Assembly (NCBI GenBank): GCA_017165825.1
Contig: CM029380.1
Location: 9,718,725-9,782,724, forward strand
DNA from: Hepsetus odoe
Taxonomy: Eukaryota > Chordata > Actinopteri > Characiformes > Hepsetidae
Direction of reading: 5' to 3'
Length of the DNA: 64,000 nucleotides
Shown here in pieces: positions 48,232 through 61,470 of the stretch (positions are counted from its first letter, which is position 1; the number at the start of each line of letters is the position of its first letter). A program made the translations under genes and the position numbers. The notes beneath the pieces are model-generated. The model saw nothing but the letters and a program-made list of their open reading frames with translations, was not told where the DNA came from and ran no database searches.

Positions 48232-49414
48232 ATTTTTTGTTAGTTGTTTTGACTTAGGTTTCCACAGTGCTAGTGTTAAGCACATTACATAGACCTTTGT
48301 ATGGAGAACTTTTTCCTGTGCTACTGCAAAAATGTCTTTAAACTGGCTAGATAAGCCATTTGCAGGTGCGGAGGGCTATGGCTGTATTTGCTTTGTGTGC
48401 ACGTGTGCCCATAAAAGAGAAAGAAAAGGAAGAAATGATGTGTAGCGAGGAAGCAAGCGCACATCTCACAAGGTGTGTGTTTGATGTTTGTTGAGCTGCA
48501 CCCACGCCTGCCTCTCGCACTTGTATTCAAGTTTTTTGCTTTACTCTTTGTGGCTTTGGTATAAGTGGCTTGTCTTCATTTGAGATATCCTGTTTACTTG
48601 TGCTAAAACTGCAGGATGAGCCTAGTGAGCCTATTGGGCCTATTGGTAAACTTGCACCTCAGTATTCTATGGCAAAGACATTTAAAAATCTGTATCTAAA
48701 CTTTTTCCTACTTAGGCCTCCTGTTAAATATGTGCCAGAAATAATTTAAATTAAACAGTCAGTTTTTTTGTGTGCCTTAAATGACATGTGCTCTGATTGG
48801 TTGCCCTGTATCATGCCAAAACTACTTAAAAGAGCAGTTCTGACTGAAACACTTCTTATAACTACACTGTGAATGGGTGGGGCTAACCTGTTGTAGTTGG
48901 AATAGGTGGACACATGCCAATACAAAGAAGTACTTGGCGGAATCTTCCCAGGGGTAGAATAATCCCTTTGGGTAAAATCTGGACTGAATCAGACTTTGAG
49001 AAGGTGAACGTTTATCTTTTTAATGTTCAGCAACTCCTGTTTAGTCATCGAGTATGTCCCAAAAATGCATCTACTTTCTGTTCAATGAATAAAAAAATAT
49101 TAGGATTGTGTTATTCAGTTTATAAAAATAAATGTATTCTGTATAAACTCCTAAAGCTGAGAAGAAGAGGAAATCTCAGACTCAGAAATATCTGTGCATT
49201 CCAGCCCCAAGTTCCTCTTCAGAGAGGGTCATGAGCACAGGTGGAAATATTGTCTCCAGCATGTGGTCATCTCTGAAACCAGAGTGGTATTTCTGGCTAA
49301 AAACCTTTAGTAGATTACTTTAGACATTTTCAGTAGCCTGTATCAGGGCACATAATTGACCTTATTTATTTGGAGGAAATTTAATTGGATAGAATTAATT
49401 TAAATATTCATATA

Positions 49415-49635
49415 GAGCAGCCCAGTTGTGCAGTTTGTAGTGATGACTCCTTACAGCGACAAGGTCCTGGGTTTATTTCCCAGATTTGGTAACCTGGTTC
49501 CTGTCTGTGTGGAGTTTGCATGTTCTCTGGGTGTACTGGTCTGTCGGCCCTTTGATGGACTAAACTCATTGCCTTTTGGGATAGGCTACAGCACCACCAA
49601 GACCCTAGTCTGGAAAAGAGGTTGTGATAAGGAAT
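49415..49635 (+). mobile_element. Decayed family D SINE
   Basis: The order of blocks matches 9511-9850: a GCAGCCCAGTTGTGCAG head, GGTCCTGGGTTTATTTCC (box B area), GTGTGGAGTTTGCATGTTCTC and GGGATAGGCTACAGCACC. Much of the middle is deleted. Confidence 0.65.
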
Positions 49636-51670
49636 TATTCATATAAATGTACATAAAAACATGGCTTTTTGTTTTATTTTATCTCTCATTTCTTTAGGAA
49701 AATCCTTGTTTCACTTTCACAGCCTCTTTTCAGATTCACAGTCTGAAAAGTAGAACAAAAATTAAACCAATTCTTGGCCTAAATTTAAAGTTGAACACTT
49801 TGAATACTTATACTAACTGGAATTTTTGTCACAGAATATTTTGTTAAATAATCACAATATTTTCACAAAATTACTGCTATCACCATTACCATTATAAAAA
49901 CTCTTTAGTTCATGTTGCCATGATGTAAACAGCAGCATATGTTTTTGCATCCTCCAAAGTACAGTATCAGATAACATCTACCCAGCGCAAAGAAAACCAG
50001 ATTAGATCCCGTTTGCCTGCCTTGGGATGTGTCTTTTGTTCAGAAGAATTATATACTAAGCATTTTCAAATGACTTCCGACTTCTACTGTGGGATTTGTT
50101 TATTTAAGTGTATTCTTTCAACAGAAAAAATGTGTGTCAAAAAGTATATATATTTTCTGTATCATAAATCAGGTTATGTCCTACATTTTTCTGTGAATCT
50201 CTGTATTCCATGTAGTTATTTCTTTTCTTCTACCAAACTGGAGAAAAAGGCTGTTTAATGATTACATTAGGGATACAACACAAGCTTTTATTAGACCAAT
50301 TTAAAAACAAGCGTTGACTCCCCCTGTATGTGAAGCTGTTTAAAAAAAAGTGTCAACCTAATACTGGTGTTCAGCCCCGCAGTCACGTCACTTATTCTTT
50401 TTCATTTGCCTTGGGGTCGGTACTGGCTTTGATGGTTTTAGACATGTGCTTTGAGGACAGCAGCCTAATGCCCTGGGCTTTGTTAAAAGCTGCAGGCTAG
50501 CTAATTTTAAAACATGAGAAGAACAGGAACTCCTTAATTATGAACCCTCAAACAAGCATGACTTTTAAACGTTGAAGCTTAATGTTGGTAGAATTAAAAC
50601 TAAATCTATTTTACATTTTTCACACTCTTATTGCTCTTCTGACAACCAGAGTGGTTCAGGTTGCATTTAAAACATCTAGTAGCTCCTCAATGCTTGTGCT
50701 GCAGACTCACTCGGAGTATATTAGCCTTGGCTGGGCCTTATTTTGGCTGCAGCTGTGGATAAAGAAACAGTGATGCTCACAGATCATGAGGACGAGTGTG
50801 TCTGTGACAACACTGAACCCAGGGATATCCGTTACGGCCAAGCTCTAACAACAAACTGCCAAGCTCTCACAGAAGAGATGTACGCAGAGCTCAAATAAAC
50901 CACTAACTTGTTTTCTCCTCACCCTTCACTTTTCCCATTTTCAGTTAGGAAGAGTTGCTAAACAATAGGGTGTCTTCCTTTTCTCTGCAGTAAATGTATT
51001 TCTAAACTTTTTTTGGTACTTTGGATACTTGATAAGGCAGTTCAGACGGTACTATTCTTTTTGTGTGTGGAAGGAACAACAATGCAAAATCCCGAGCAAA
51101 ACGTCTCGTTACGGATGTGTGGTCATACAGACTAATTTTGGGCTGTTGGTATGTAGTATATTAGCAGTGAGACAGATGGACTTTTTAATGATTAATAATG
51201 TAGTTTTGGTATGTAATGGTCAAACAAAAACGCTTTGTGGCAAAAACACATTTCCAAATCAGGATTCTTTTCTTCTTGTAAGGCATAGTACCAGGAGTAC
51301 CATTACAATGCTAATAATTTCTGTTAAATGCTTGAGAGAATGACAGTGAGGGACTGTGTACATTCATTTCCCACACAGACTTTGTGGGAAATTTTTTGAC
51401 AACAGGGGTCAACAATTAGTTGTTTCTTTACTGAAATGGCAATCTGAAGTGCAATTTGCAGTTTTAGTTATATTTCCACTGTCAATTTTTAATGGGAGGA
51501 ATTATTAAAATCAAGTAATAGTAATGGTTCTGTAACCATTCTGTGCAGTTTACCACATTATATGTACTTAAGTCTTGGGTCTGGAAAAAGGAACTGGGTG
51601 AAAGAAATTCTTTTAGTGGATATTCAGCAGTGATAAAATTAGATTCAAGTTTTGGGAATCCATGGTTAGA

Positions 51671-54600
51671 ACCTAGCCACTAGGGATGCACAAGCCAGTG
51701 TATTTCTTCGTGCTGGTCTCAAGTCCGGATAAATGGGGAGGGTTAAGTCAGGAAGGGCATTCGGTGTATAACTTTGGCAAATCAATATGCGGACAACGAA
51801 ACAGACTTCCATACCGGATCGGTGCAAGCCCGGCTTAAAAACAACCGCCACCAGTGCTGTTAGCCTACATGGTGCTGGTGGAAATTGGACTAATGTTGGT
51901 CAGAGAAGAAGAAGAGGAGGAGCGCATGTCCAGAGGGAGGAGGTGAGAAAGGACATTGGAGGAGGAGATTGGAAGTGAGGGTAGGGACTTTGAATGTTGG
52001 CAGCATGACTGGTAAAGGTAGAGAATTAGCTGATATGATGGAGAGAAGGAAGGTTGACATTTTGTGTGTGCAAGAGACTAGATGGAAGGGTAGTAAGGCC
52101 AGGTGTATTTGGGGAGGGTTTAAACTTTCTTCCTGGTGTGGATAGAAGAAGGAATGGAGTAGGTGTTATCCTGAAGGAAGAATATGTGAAGAGTGTTTTG
52201 GAGGTGAAGAGGGTGTAAGGGAGGGTGATGAGTTTGAAGCTGGAAGTTGAAGATGTCATAATGAATGTTGTTAGTGCTTATGCCCCACAAGTTGGTTGTG
52301 AAATGGAAGAGAAAGAAGAATTCTGTAGTGAGTTAGATGAAATGATAGTATACCCAAGGGAGAGAGAGTGGTGATTGGTGCTGATTTTAATGGTCATGTT
52401 GGTGAAGGGAACAGAGGTGATGAGGAGGTGATGGGTAGGCATGGTGTCAAGGAGAGGAATTTTGAAGGTCCGATAGTTGTAGATTTTGCGAAAAGGTTGG
52501 AAATGGTTGTAGTTAATACTTATTTTAAGAATAGGGAGGAGCACAGGGTGACGTATAAGGGCGGAGGAAGATGCTCATAGGTAGATTATATTCTTTGCAG
52601 GAGGGTCAGTCTGAAAGAGATTGGAGACTGCAAAGTAGTGACAGGGGAGAGTGTAGCTAAACAGCATAGGACAGTGGTCTGTAGGATGACCTTGGAGGTC
52701 AAGAAGAGGAGGGAAGTGAGGGCAGAGCTATGGATCAAGTGGTGGAAGCTGAAGGAGGAGGACTGCAAGGTGGAATTCAGGCAGGAGTTAACATGGGAAC
52801 TGGGAGGTGTTGAAGAGCTACCGGTTTTCTGGGAAACTACTGCAGAAGTGATCAGGCAGACAGCTAGAAATGTACTTGGTGTGACCTCTAGAAGGAAGAA
52901 GGAGGATAAGGAAACCTGGTGATGGAACCAAGAAGTCCAGGAGTGTTTTCAAAAGTAGAGGAAGGCAAAGAAGACATGGGACAGTCAGAGAGATGAAGAA
53001 AGTAGACAGGTGTACAAGGAGATGAACCGCAGGGCGAAGAAAGCATTGAATTGTATGAGAGGTTGGACAGAAAAGAGGGAGAAAAGGACCTATACCAATT
53101 TGCTAAACAGAGAGACAGATCTAGGAAAGATGTGCAGCAGGTCAGGGCAATTAAAGATAGAAATGGAAACGTACTCACAGGTTAACAGAGTGTGTGGAGC
53201 AGATGGAAGGAGTACTTTGAGGGGCTGATGAATGAAGAAAATGAGAGAGAGAGAAGATTGGATGAGGTGAGGCGAGTGAACGAGGAAGTGCAGCAAATAA
53301 ACAAGATGGAAGCAAGGGCAGAGATGAAGAAGATGAAAAATGGAAAGGCTGTTGGACTGGATAACATACCAGTGGAAGCATGGAGATGTTTAGGGGAGAT
53401 GGCAGTTGAGTTTCTGACCAGATTGTTTAACACAATCTTGGAAAGTGAGAGGATGCCTGAGGAGTGTACTGGTACCAATTTTCAAGAAAAAGGGTGATGC
53501 ACAGAGGGATAAAGTTGATCAGCCACACCATGAAGTTATGGGAAAGAGTAGTGGAAGCTAGGCTAAAAACAGAGGTGAGGATTCGTGAACAGCAGTGTGG
53601 TTTTATGCCAAGAAAGAGCACTACAGATGCAATGTTTACTCTGAGGGTGTTGATGGAGATGCATTGTGCCTTTGTAGACTTGGAGAAAGCATATGACAGG
53701 GTTCCTAGAGAGGAGTTGTGGTTTTGTATGAGGAAGTCTGGTGTTACAGAGTGACAATAGTTCAGGATATGTATGATGGCAGTGTAACAGTGGTGAGATC
53801 TGCAGTGGGAGTGACGGATGCATTTAAGGTAGAGGTTGGATTACATCAAGGATCAGCACTGAGCCCATTCTTGTTTGCAATAGTAATGGACAGGCTGACG
53901 CACAAGGTTAGACAGGAGTCTCCATGGACGATGATGTTTGCTGATGATATTGTGGCAGCTTGAGGAGAAGCTAGAGAGATGGAGATCTGCTTTAGAGAGG
54001 AGAGGAATGAAAGTGAGTAGGGCTAAGACAGAATACATGAGTGTGAATGAAAGGGAGGAAAGTGGAGTGGTTAGGATGCAGGGCGTAGAGGTGAGAAAGG
54101 TGGAGGAGCTTAAATACTTAAAATCAACAGTTCAGAGTAACGGCAAGTGTGGAAAAGAGACGAAGAAGAGAGTGAAGGTTGGAATGGGTGGAGAAGAGTG
54201 GATGGAGTGATTTGTGACAGACGCTAGAGTAAAAGGAAAGGTTTACAGGACAGTAGTGAGACCAGCTATGTTGTATGGGTTGGAGACGGTGGCACTGATG
54301 AAAAGACAGAAGGCGGAGCTTGAGGTGTCAGAGATAAAGATGCTGAGATTTTCATTGGGTGTGACGAGGATGGACAGAATTAGAAATGAGTATATTAGAG
54401 GGACAGCTCAGGTTAGATGTCTTTGAGACAAGGTTAGAGAAGCAAGGTTGCGTTGGTTTGGGCACGTCCAGAGGAGAGATGAGGATTAAATTGGAAGGAG
54501 GATGTTGAAGATGGAGCTGCCAGGAAAGATAAGAGGACGACCAAAGAGGTGGTTTATGGACGTGATGAGAGAGGACATGCAGGTGTTTGATTTGAAGCAG

Positions 54601-54694
54601 GAAGATGCAGAGGACAGGAAGAAATGGAGACAGTTCATACGCTGTGGCGACCCCTAAACGGGAGCAGCCGAAAGGGGAAAAAAAAAAAAGTATT
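51671..54694 (+). mobile_element. Near full-length RTE-like LINE in rras2 intron 1, inactive
   Basis: The 5' region at 51678-51960 resembles that of the deleted copy at 63456-63742. The endonuclease spans about 51980-52600 (LADMMERRKVD-like start, MNVVSAYAPQVG, VVIGADFNGHVGEGNRGDEE). The RT spans about 53190-53960 (KNGKAVGLDNIPVEAWRCLGE, QQCGFMPRKSTTDAMF, FVDLEKAYDRVPREELW, GLHQGSALSPFLFAI, MMFADDI). The C-terminal part (53980-54600) has YLKSTVQSNG, RPAMLYGLETVAL and SLGVTRMDRIRNEYIRGTAQ. It ends GGGAGCAGCCGAAAG plus poly(A). Diverged flanks with GAATC(C/T)ATGGTTAGA at 51656-51670 and 54709-54723 are the target-site duplication. Stops, frameshifts and small deletions break the reading frame. 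APE-type LINE; RTE clade is likely but the family name is not certain. Confidence 0.9.
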
Positions 54695-54723
54695 TGAGTC
54701 AAGTATTTGAATCTATGGTTAGA

Positions 54724-57700
54724 TTTTGTTTTAGATATAGATCTAAAATCCTTTTATGTCATGTATATTTATTTAATTTCATAGTTACAATTAATGTAAC
54801 ACCATAAACATGTAACTATAAATATGAATTTATAACATTTTCCTGGTGTGCTTGTTTCCTCTTTAATTACCAAAGTCCTGATCTTGGCAACCTAGGCAAA
54901 TATTTCCAGCAATTAAAAACCAGGTTCCTGTCTTCTACAGGAAAGGCTTATACAGTTTAAAAAACATTTAATATCATTGGTTTGACAGAATGTTTAGATA
55001 TAGTTTATGATTAAAATAAAAAATAAATGCAGAAAAAAACAAACAAATAAAAAAAAAATTGATGACAAATATATCTCTTTTTCAAAGCCAGACTCTTGAC
55101 TCCTCTAACTCCTGTTTCAAGCAGGCAGATCTAGATGACTTTTGATTAATGCACCTTGAGATTTTCTTGTCAAGCGGAATTAATGTGTTTAAGAGATATT
55201 TACAAAAAATGATTTTTGTGTTACAGAGCAGTGGGCATTTTTTTGAACTCACACTGTTAGAATGCAGCTAGCCTCATGCTCAAAGGAGAAGGCTTTAATA
55301 TACAGTGCATGTTGCTACTCAGAAGTCTCTGAGAGCAGTTGCCTAGTTGTCAGACAAAGAAACATGCTCAGTTGGGACAGCTGAGCTGATGACTGTTCAC
55401 TAAAACAGAGCATCTGTGGCAGAGTTGTACTGTTTGTAGGGCCAGAAAGCTGCCTTCTCAACAGGTGATGGAAGTGTGCCTGTCTGCCTGCTCTACGACT
55501 TAAGGGAGAGCACAGCTCGATGACTGCCCTGTTCCAGCATACAATCTTTAAGAACCACTTAACTCCCAGAGTCCACAGGGAGTTTTAGAGCAAGCATTCT
55601 GGCCTTGTACAAGTGGGTCTGATACATGTTTGGCATGTCAAACCAAAGCAGTTGATTGTTGTATTGTAGAGCCTGACGTCATCCAGACTCCATTTATAGA
55701 ACTCCACTCATGCAGAGCAAATAAAGGTTTAGTTACACTTTCTGAGGTAATTTGAACTAAATCTTTTTGCTGTCGAAGTGAAGCAGTGTTGGTAGAATCA
55801 ACATATGTGATTTAGCGTGAACCACATCCACTTCCTGAGGTGTAAAAAGTTGTCTTAAGTTGCGATAATACCTTCCTTTCCATCTGTGCCAAACGTGAGG
55901 GCTTATAAGGACAGCCAATCTACATTGCTTTGAAGTGCCGGCCATTACCTTTTATTTACGAGGAGCAGCTTGCCTCTGTAATAGCATTTCTGCAACTTGT
56001 GAGCTGGGAGTCTGCTGGCCTAAAACAGTAAAGGTGCTGCATTTCTGTCAGAGTGCCAAGCACAGACCTTATTTGCCTGATGTCTGTGCTATCTGTATAG
56101 TCCAGTGTAAGGGGAAAATGGAGAAACCTTTCTTTGCAGATAAGTACAGTTATTATGCTGAATGCATTGTTAGGGCATTGTAGGATGAATGTCAAATACC
56201 TTGTTGCATCCTCTGGGGGAAGTCGTCAGTGCTAGTGGAATTTAGTCCACATGGGTGGTTGATTCTGTGCCAGTGACCCACCATAAAAGCAGGCCATTTG
56301 ATTAGACAAGGGTCAAGAGAGTCTCTGCTATCGGTGCTCCATTTCTTGTTGATAGTCATTTGCACCAAGGCCAACTCATTCCACATTCCAGGCATTGAAT
56401 GACTGCAGTATGCTAACACATGATCTCATTCAGTTTCCTCCATGTGTCCCCATGTTCTTCCTGCTGTTTAAAGCAGCCAAATCATGTTGTAGTTGTGTTT
56501 AAAGGAACTTACTAAAGTAACGCATTTGTTTTCTATGAAGCGGAACTCAGGTGTGCGCCAAGTTTTATATCTTCACCTAAAGCCACCACTCTGGTTCTTT
56601 TTTTCATTTAAAAAGAAGCAACGTGTTTTTTTTGTTTTTTTTCGCCTTCCACAAAGCCACCACAGAAAAGGGGAAGTCCAGGAATAATCATTTTCAACTA
56701 GTAGAACATTTTACTGCCAATGGTAAGGAATACTGCCATTTATGTTGGGTTCAGTTAACAAGATTTTAAGGGTCAAGACTTTACTACCAGAGAAAAGCTG
56801 TTTTTGAAACAGGTGTTTGGAGTGAACGAGAATTCCACAGTTGCTTCACTTTGTGTCCGGTGCCAATCAAAACAAAACTGTTTTCTGCTCCTCACAGCAT
56901 AACTACCGAAACCCAGAGCAGCAGCTTAGCAATATCAACACCTTTTACAATGGTTGGGCTTAACAAGGGCTCTGTCAGGGAAGAGGGCAGGGGAGGGGTT
57001 TCTAAGAACATCACATGAGAAACCAGCTGCATTGTTTTCAGTGAACTTTTTATCCTCTCTGGGTAGAGAACAAGGCCAATGCACTAGGCAAGTGACAAGG
57101 AATTTTTTTTTCCTAAACAGAAGGCAGTTATTTTAATTTTTCAATACATGAGTTGTTGCATGCTCAGGTGATCAGTTAGGAAAAGGTGGGCGTGCATAGC
57201 TCTAGCCCTTTGATATGGACTGGGTGGCAAGGTTGAGGAGAAGCTTTTATGGAGCCCCTAAGTGAGTTCAAACAGATTTAACATTTGGTTCAAACTGATC
57301 TTTGAGCTCAGTGATTGAACCCTAATGCCACAGATGCAGTTGGGAGGGCTTGGTTTTATGTATCAGCTGCGATCACTATGCCTTTTAAAACTTAGCAGGG
57401 ATCCTTCCCTTGTTGTAGAGGTTCATGAAGCAAGCTCTTTGGGCCACTGCAGATTTACATGTACCTGAAGCACCCTCAGCTTCTCTTTGAAATCTTATTT
57501 AGCACTCAGTACATGCAACAAACTTTTTTCTAGTGCTCCAATATTTGGAATTAATTTGTTCTGAAACAAAAGAAATTAATAGATTAGTTAGATTAATAGA
57601 TTAATAGTACATAGGTATAAAATGTGTGTGCAGACTTTTTGCAAGCTGTCATCTTTTCAAAGCAAATACATTTGTTAACAAATAAGGTATATTTTGGAAT

Positions 57701-59804
57701 ATGTAATTACCTGAAATATTGACAAGCGTCTATGTGTTTGTTAAGACTATTTAAATATGCATAAGTTGTTATAGTAAATAAAACTGCTAAAAAAATTTAT
57801 ATGGAGAACATTGATTTGAAGGGGATGAGGAGAAATTGTGCAGATATTAAAGGTTGTTCATTTCCTCAGGTACTGTCTCAGGTTTGGCATCTACTGGAAC
57901 GTCAGGATTGCTGCCCCGTGATAAATCAAAATGATTGCCTGAAAACAAATCAATCTGTGCCTTACATGCCCTCTTTGCTTGATCATATTGTTATTACTGA
58001 ATCATTGACCTTTGTGGCTTCTGCATGAGCTCATGGGAAAAGTAGGCGTTTTCCAAGGAAGTGGTAGACCTTTTCTGTACTGAGCCTGGACTATTAAATC
58101 TGTGTTAGGCTGTGTTGCTGTAGAGCCTATTCTTGAAGCTGTAGTCACCATCCCTTCAGTAAGGGCACCACTATCCGAGGAACATCTGCTTCAAGTTAAC
58201 ATTTTCATCCTAAATATTTGTATTTGATTACTGATAGCTACAAGAGATCTGGAATATCACCCCACCCCAGCAGAGCTCTTGTTTGCCGAAGGAAGTAAGG
58301 TTGGGGGCCCTGTGGGCAGAGACATGATCAATGTAGTGGGAGGAAAGGGCTTGGAGATCTCTATCAGAAGAAGTCACCCTCAAAGTTGCAGTTAAACAGA
58401 GTTACAAATGATTTCTTTAAAACTCCAAAGTTGAGCTTGAAGATGAGCATGCTCTGCGATCATTAAGAGACTGCAAAAGAGGGTTAGACATGATTATAGG
58501 TTAAGATGCTGCTTCATAGGGCTGCTGTCACTGCATCATGAGAATATCAAAACAAATAGCCTAGGGTTAACTGTCCTGCTCACTCTGAGCCTTCCTGTAG
58601 GACAGTTTTTACTCTGTGGTAAGTGATCTCATGGCTTAGCTCATGAGCTCTCAGAAAGGATAGTGATGGGTTCCAAAACTATATGCAGCACAATGGTGCC
58701 TTATTGTGCTCAGTTGAGAATGATTTTTGGATAAAGAAAGAAAAAGCAGCGGCATTTTTGAGTTAAATAGATTTAAGCACTTATTACCGGTACAATCTGG
58801 TTTAGCAGAAAAGAGTCTGTAATTGGGGGTTCAATCAAGGGTTTTGTGCTAATGCTATAGTTTTAAGTCAGAGTAGCTTTGGTGAGTCTTGGTTTGTGGC
58901 TGTGGCAACTTGTCAAAGCTGTTAGCTGTGCTCTCTTGTACTGCAAATGCAGAGGAAGATATGTAACCTATCCATGTTCTCTATTTCTAACAATGTTTAC
59001 CACTCCAGTTCTCACTATTGAAAGCCCACTCCTCTGCAGAGTGTTAGTTTGTGTAGTCTTTGTGGACATATATGACTAGAACATGACCCACAGAGTGAAT
59101 GGGACACAGCTGCTCAGAGATTTCTGGATCAAACGTGACTGTCAGCACACCTTTTATCTAGATAGCGAAGTCTTCTACAAATACATGCATGCAGTCACTC
59201 AGAACATGTTAAGCATTAGAGAGCTCAAGAGCATTCCATGGTTCTTCATTTTTGGTTCTGCTAAAATCTAACCTCAAACCTCATATATACTTATTATAAC
59301 CTCACAAGTGATTAGCCAATAGAGTACATGACATGGTGGTTGCCATTTGCTTAATGAAACATTTACTTGCTTGATCTTTAAGTACTTACACTACACTTTT
59401 TGTGCATAAAACGTCACCATAAAGTTTATCACAATCATACTAAAATTTAATATTAGATATAAATTTCCTATTTGACTGAACAGGCCTGTAAACAAAGGGC
59501 AAATTTTCCATTTTTCCATTTTTTTAGGGGGGAATAATGATTCAATTCTAGGAATAATGTTTCAATTCTTATGATAATTCTTGAGTTAAATGCATATCTG
59601 ATACAATTTGTTACAGTATGTTTTTAATCATCTGAAGCCTGAAGAAACTTGCCTTAAGGCCTTTTAGTTTCAATATTGTGGGCACCTGTAGCTTAAAATA
59701 AATATCAATAAAATGGTTGCATTAAACAAGCAGAAGTTGCTATCTTGCGGGCACACTAATGATTGATTGAATGGTAAGAGAGTGTACTACTCAAATCTAG
59801 CAAA

Positions 59805-59806
<2 letters not shown>
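54724..59806. other. rras2: rras2 intron 1, middle part
   Basis: No exon, RNA gene or clear repeat recognised. Composition is ordinary and less repeat-rich than upstream regions, so conserved non-coding elements could sit here. Confidence 0.5.

Positions 59807-59894
<88 letters not shown>
59807..59894. repeat. (TA)44 microsatellite
   Basis: Uninterrupted alternating TA over 88 bases. Such tracts are highly variable and can form cruciforms. Confidence 0.95.
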
Positions 59895-59898
<4 letters not shown>

Positions 59899-61165
59899 CC
59901 TGAACAAGCTAAAATATATTTATAGAGATGTAATAGATGTTTGTAACCCACAATGGCTGACTAAGAAGAAATTGATTTGAGTGCAGATCTAATTAAAAGC
60001 TATTTTAAAAAAGGACTTTTCAACAAAAGCTGAATATCTCAAGGAAAGGTCAGCCAAGTTGACTCATGCTTTGATTTCTCACACCAAGAATATAGTAGTG
60101 CATAGCTCAATAGATCACATGATTAAACTAATAAAACAATGCGGAGATTACTTTTCAAATTGCAGCTGCAAAAGTATCCCTGTTTTAGCCATTTACATGG
60201 GTTGATTTAGAAAACATATATTTGACCTTTTACCTAACTTTTAATTATTTTGCATAATTTGTAATTAGCATTACATGCTAACTTTTTTTTTTTCTTTTTT
60301 TAATATTTTGTCTTCCATCTTTTTCTTTTGTGTGCTGGACACAAAGGAATGATATTATGTAATATTTAATACATATTTTTGTATCACTCATATATGCACA
60401 ATGTGCAGAAACTTTTGATTCAGAATGTGCAATATCTTTTCCCTATATACAGTTTCATGTACAACTACTTCTAGCTCATTGAACTGTTACTCTGATTAAG
60501 TAATATGCCACCACATTGAGCTGATTTAAGTTAATCACCTAAATAAAGAATAGTGTTTACACAGTTGTTAACATAGCATATAGTGGAAGATTAAATGGTA
60601 CATAGTATATTAAAGTTTGATAATACAGAGTAATATCCTACATTCTGTATAGTAGTTTATTTGACAATTATTTTATTCCTTGTAGTTTATCTTTTTTAAA
60701 TTCTTACATTCTTTTATAGTAGATAAAATTAAAGAAATGAGAGAATATTACTACTACAGGCAGGATGCCTAGATAAAGGGGCTCAACCCATTCAGCATCA
60801 CCATTAAACTACTGCCCTGATCATCTGTATTCATCTGCACATGTCTCTTCAGTGGTTCATGTTTTAAGTTAGGTGGTTCGTTATGCCTGAATAATTAATT
60901 TGCAGTTCACTGTTTCAAAACAATACATCACAAAAAACCACAAATTCTGATTTTTGGAAGCAAAATATAAAGAAATTGTTGTTTCAAGACTGCATAGTAC
61001 TGTATACATGTCAATTTCTGCAATGAGAAATCCCACATTGGTGCATGTGTAAACAAATTTGAAAAATAAAAATAGGATCTCATGTATTAAATAAGTAAAA
61101 ATGTAAACTTTTTTTAAGTAAACATTTGTGTACAATCTGCTTATTTAATGAACTTCTTTTTAATC
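59895..61165. other. rras2: AT-rich part of rras2 intron 1
   Basis: No gene or repeat recognised. Confidence 0.5.
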
Positions 61166-61167
61166 TT

Positions 61168-61470
61168 CTTCCTTTTTTGGCTGTTTCCGTGAGGGGTCGC
61201 GACAGCGGATCATCCATCTCAATTTCTTCCAGTCCCCTGTACCTTCCTCCTTCTTCTTAACAACCGCCTTCCCTTTCACTCTTGCTGGTACCTGTCTGTC
61301 ACAGATCACTCCTGCCACTCTTGTCCACCCATTACAGCCTGCCTGCACTCTCTTCTATGCCTCTCTTCCACACTCCATGTTGCTCTGAACTGTTGATCCC
61401 AATTATTTAAACTCCTCCACCTTTGCTACCTCTACTGCTTGCATCCTAACCATTCCTCTGTCCTCACTTC
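61168..61470 (-). mobile_element. Deleted RTE-like LINE fragment
   Basis: On the minus strand this runs from an internal C-terminal segment (VQAGCNGWTRVAGVICDRQV, then PARVKGK) straight to the 3' end (the segment before RCRDPS and the GCCAAAAAAGGAAG tail), omitting the region between. Compare 54050-54673 of the full copy. Confidence 0.8.

Larger units (their letters stand above)
44076..51655 (+). other. rras2: rras2 intron 1, first part
   Basis: No further R-Ras2 exon is seen. The stretch holds an alternating GT/GC run (44685-44708), a long poly(T) at 48199-48224, and a decayed SINE at 49415-49635. Other short frames lack coding character. Conserved non-coding elements may be present but cannot be seen without comparison. 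Confidence 0.6.
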
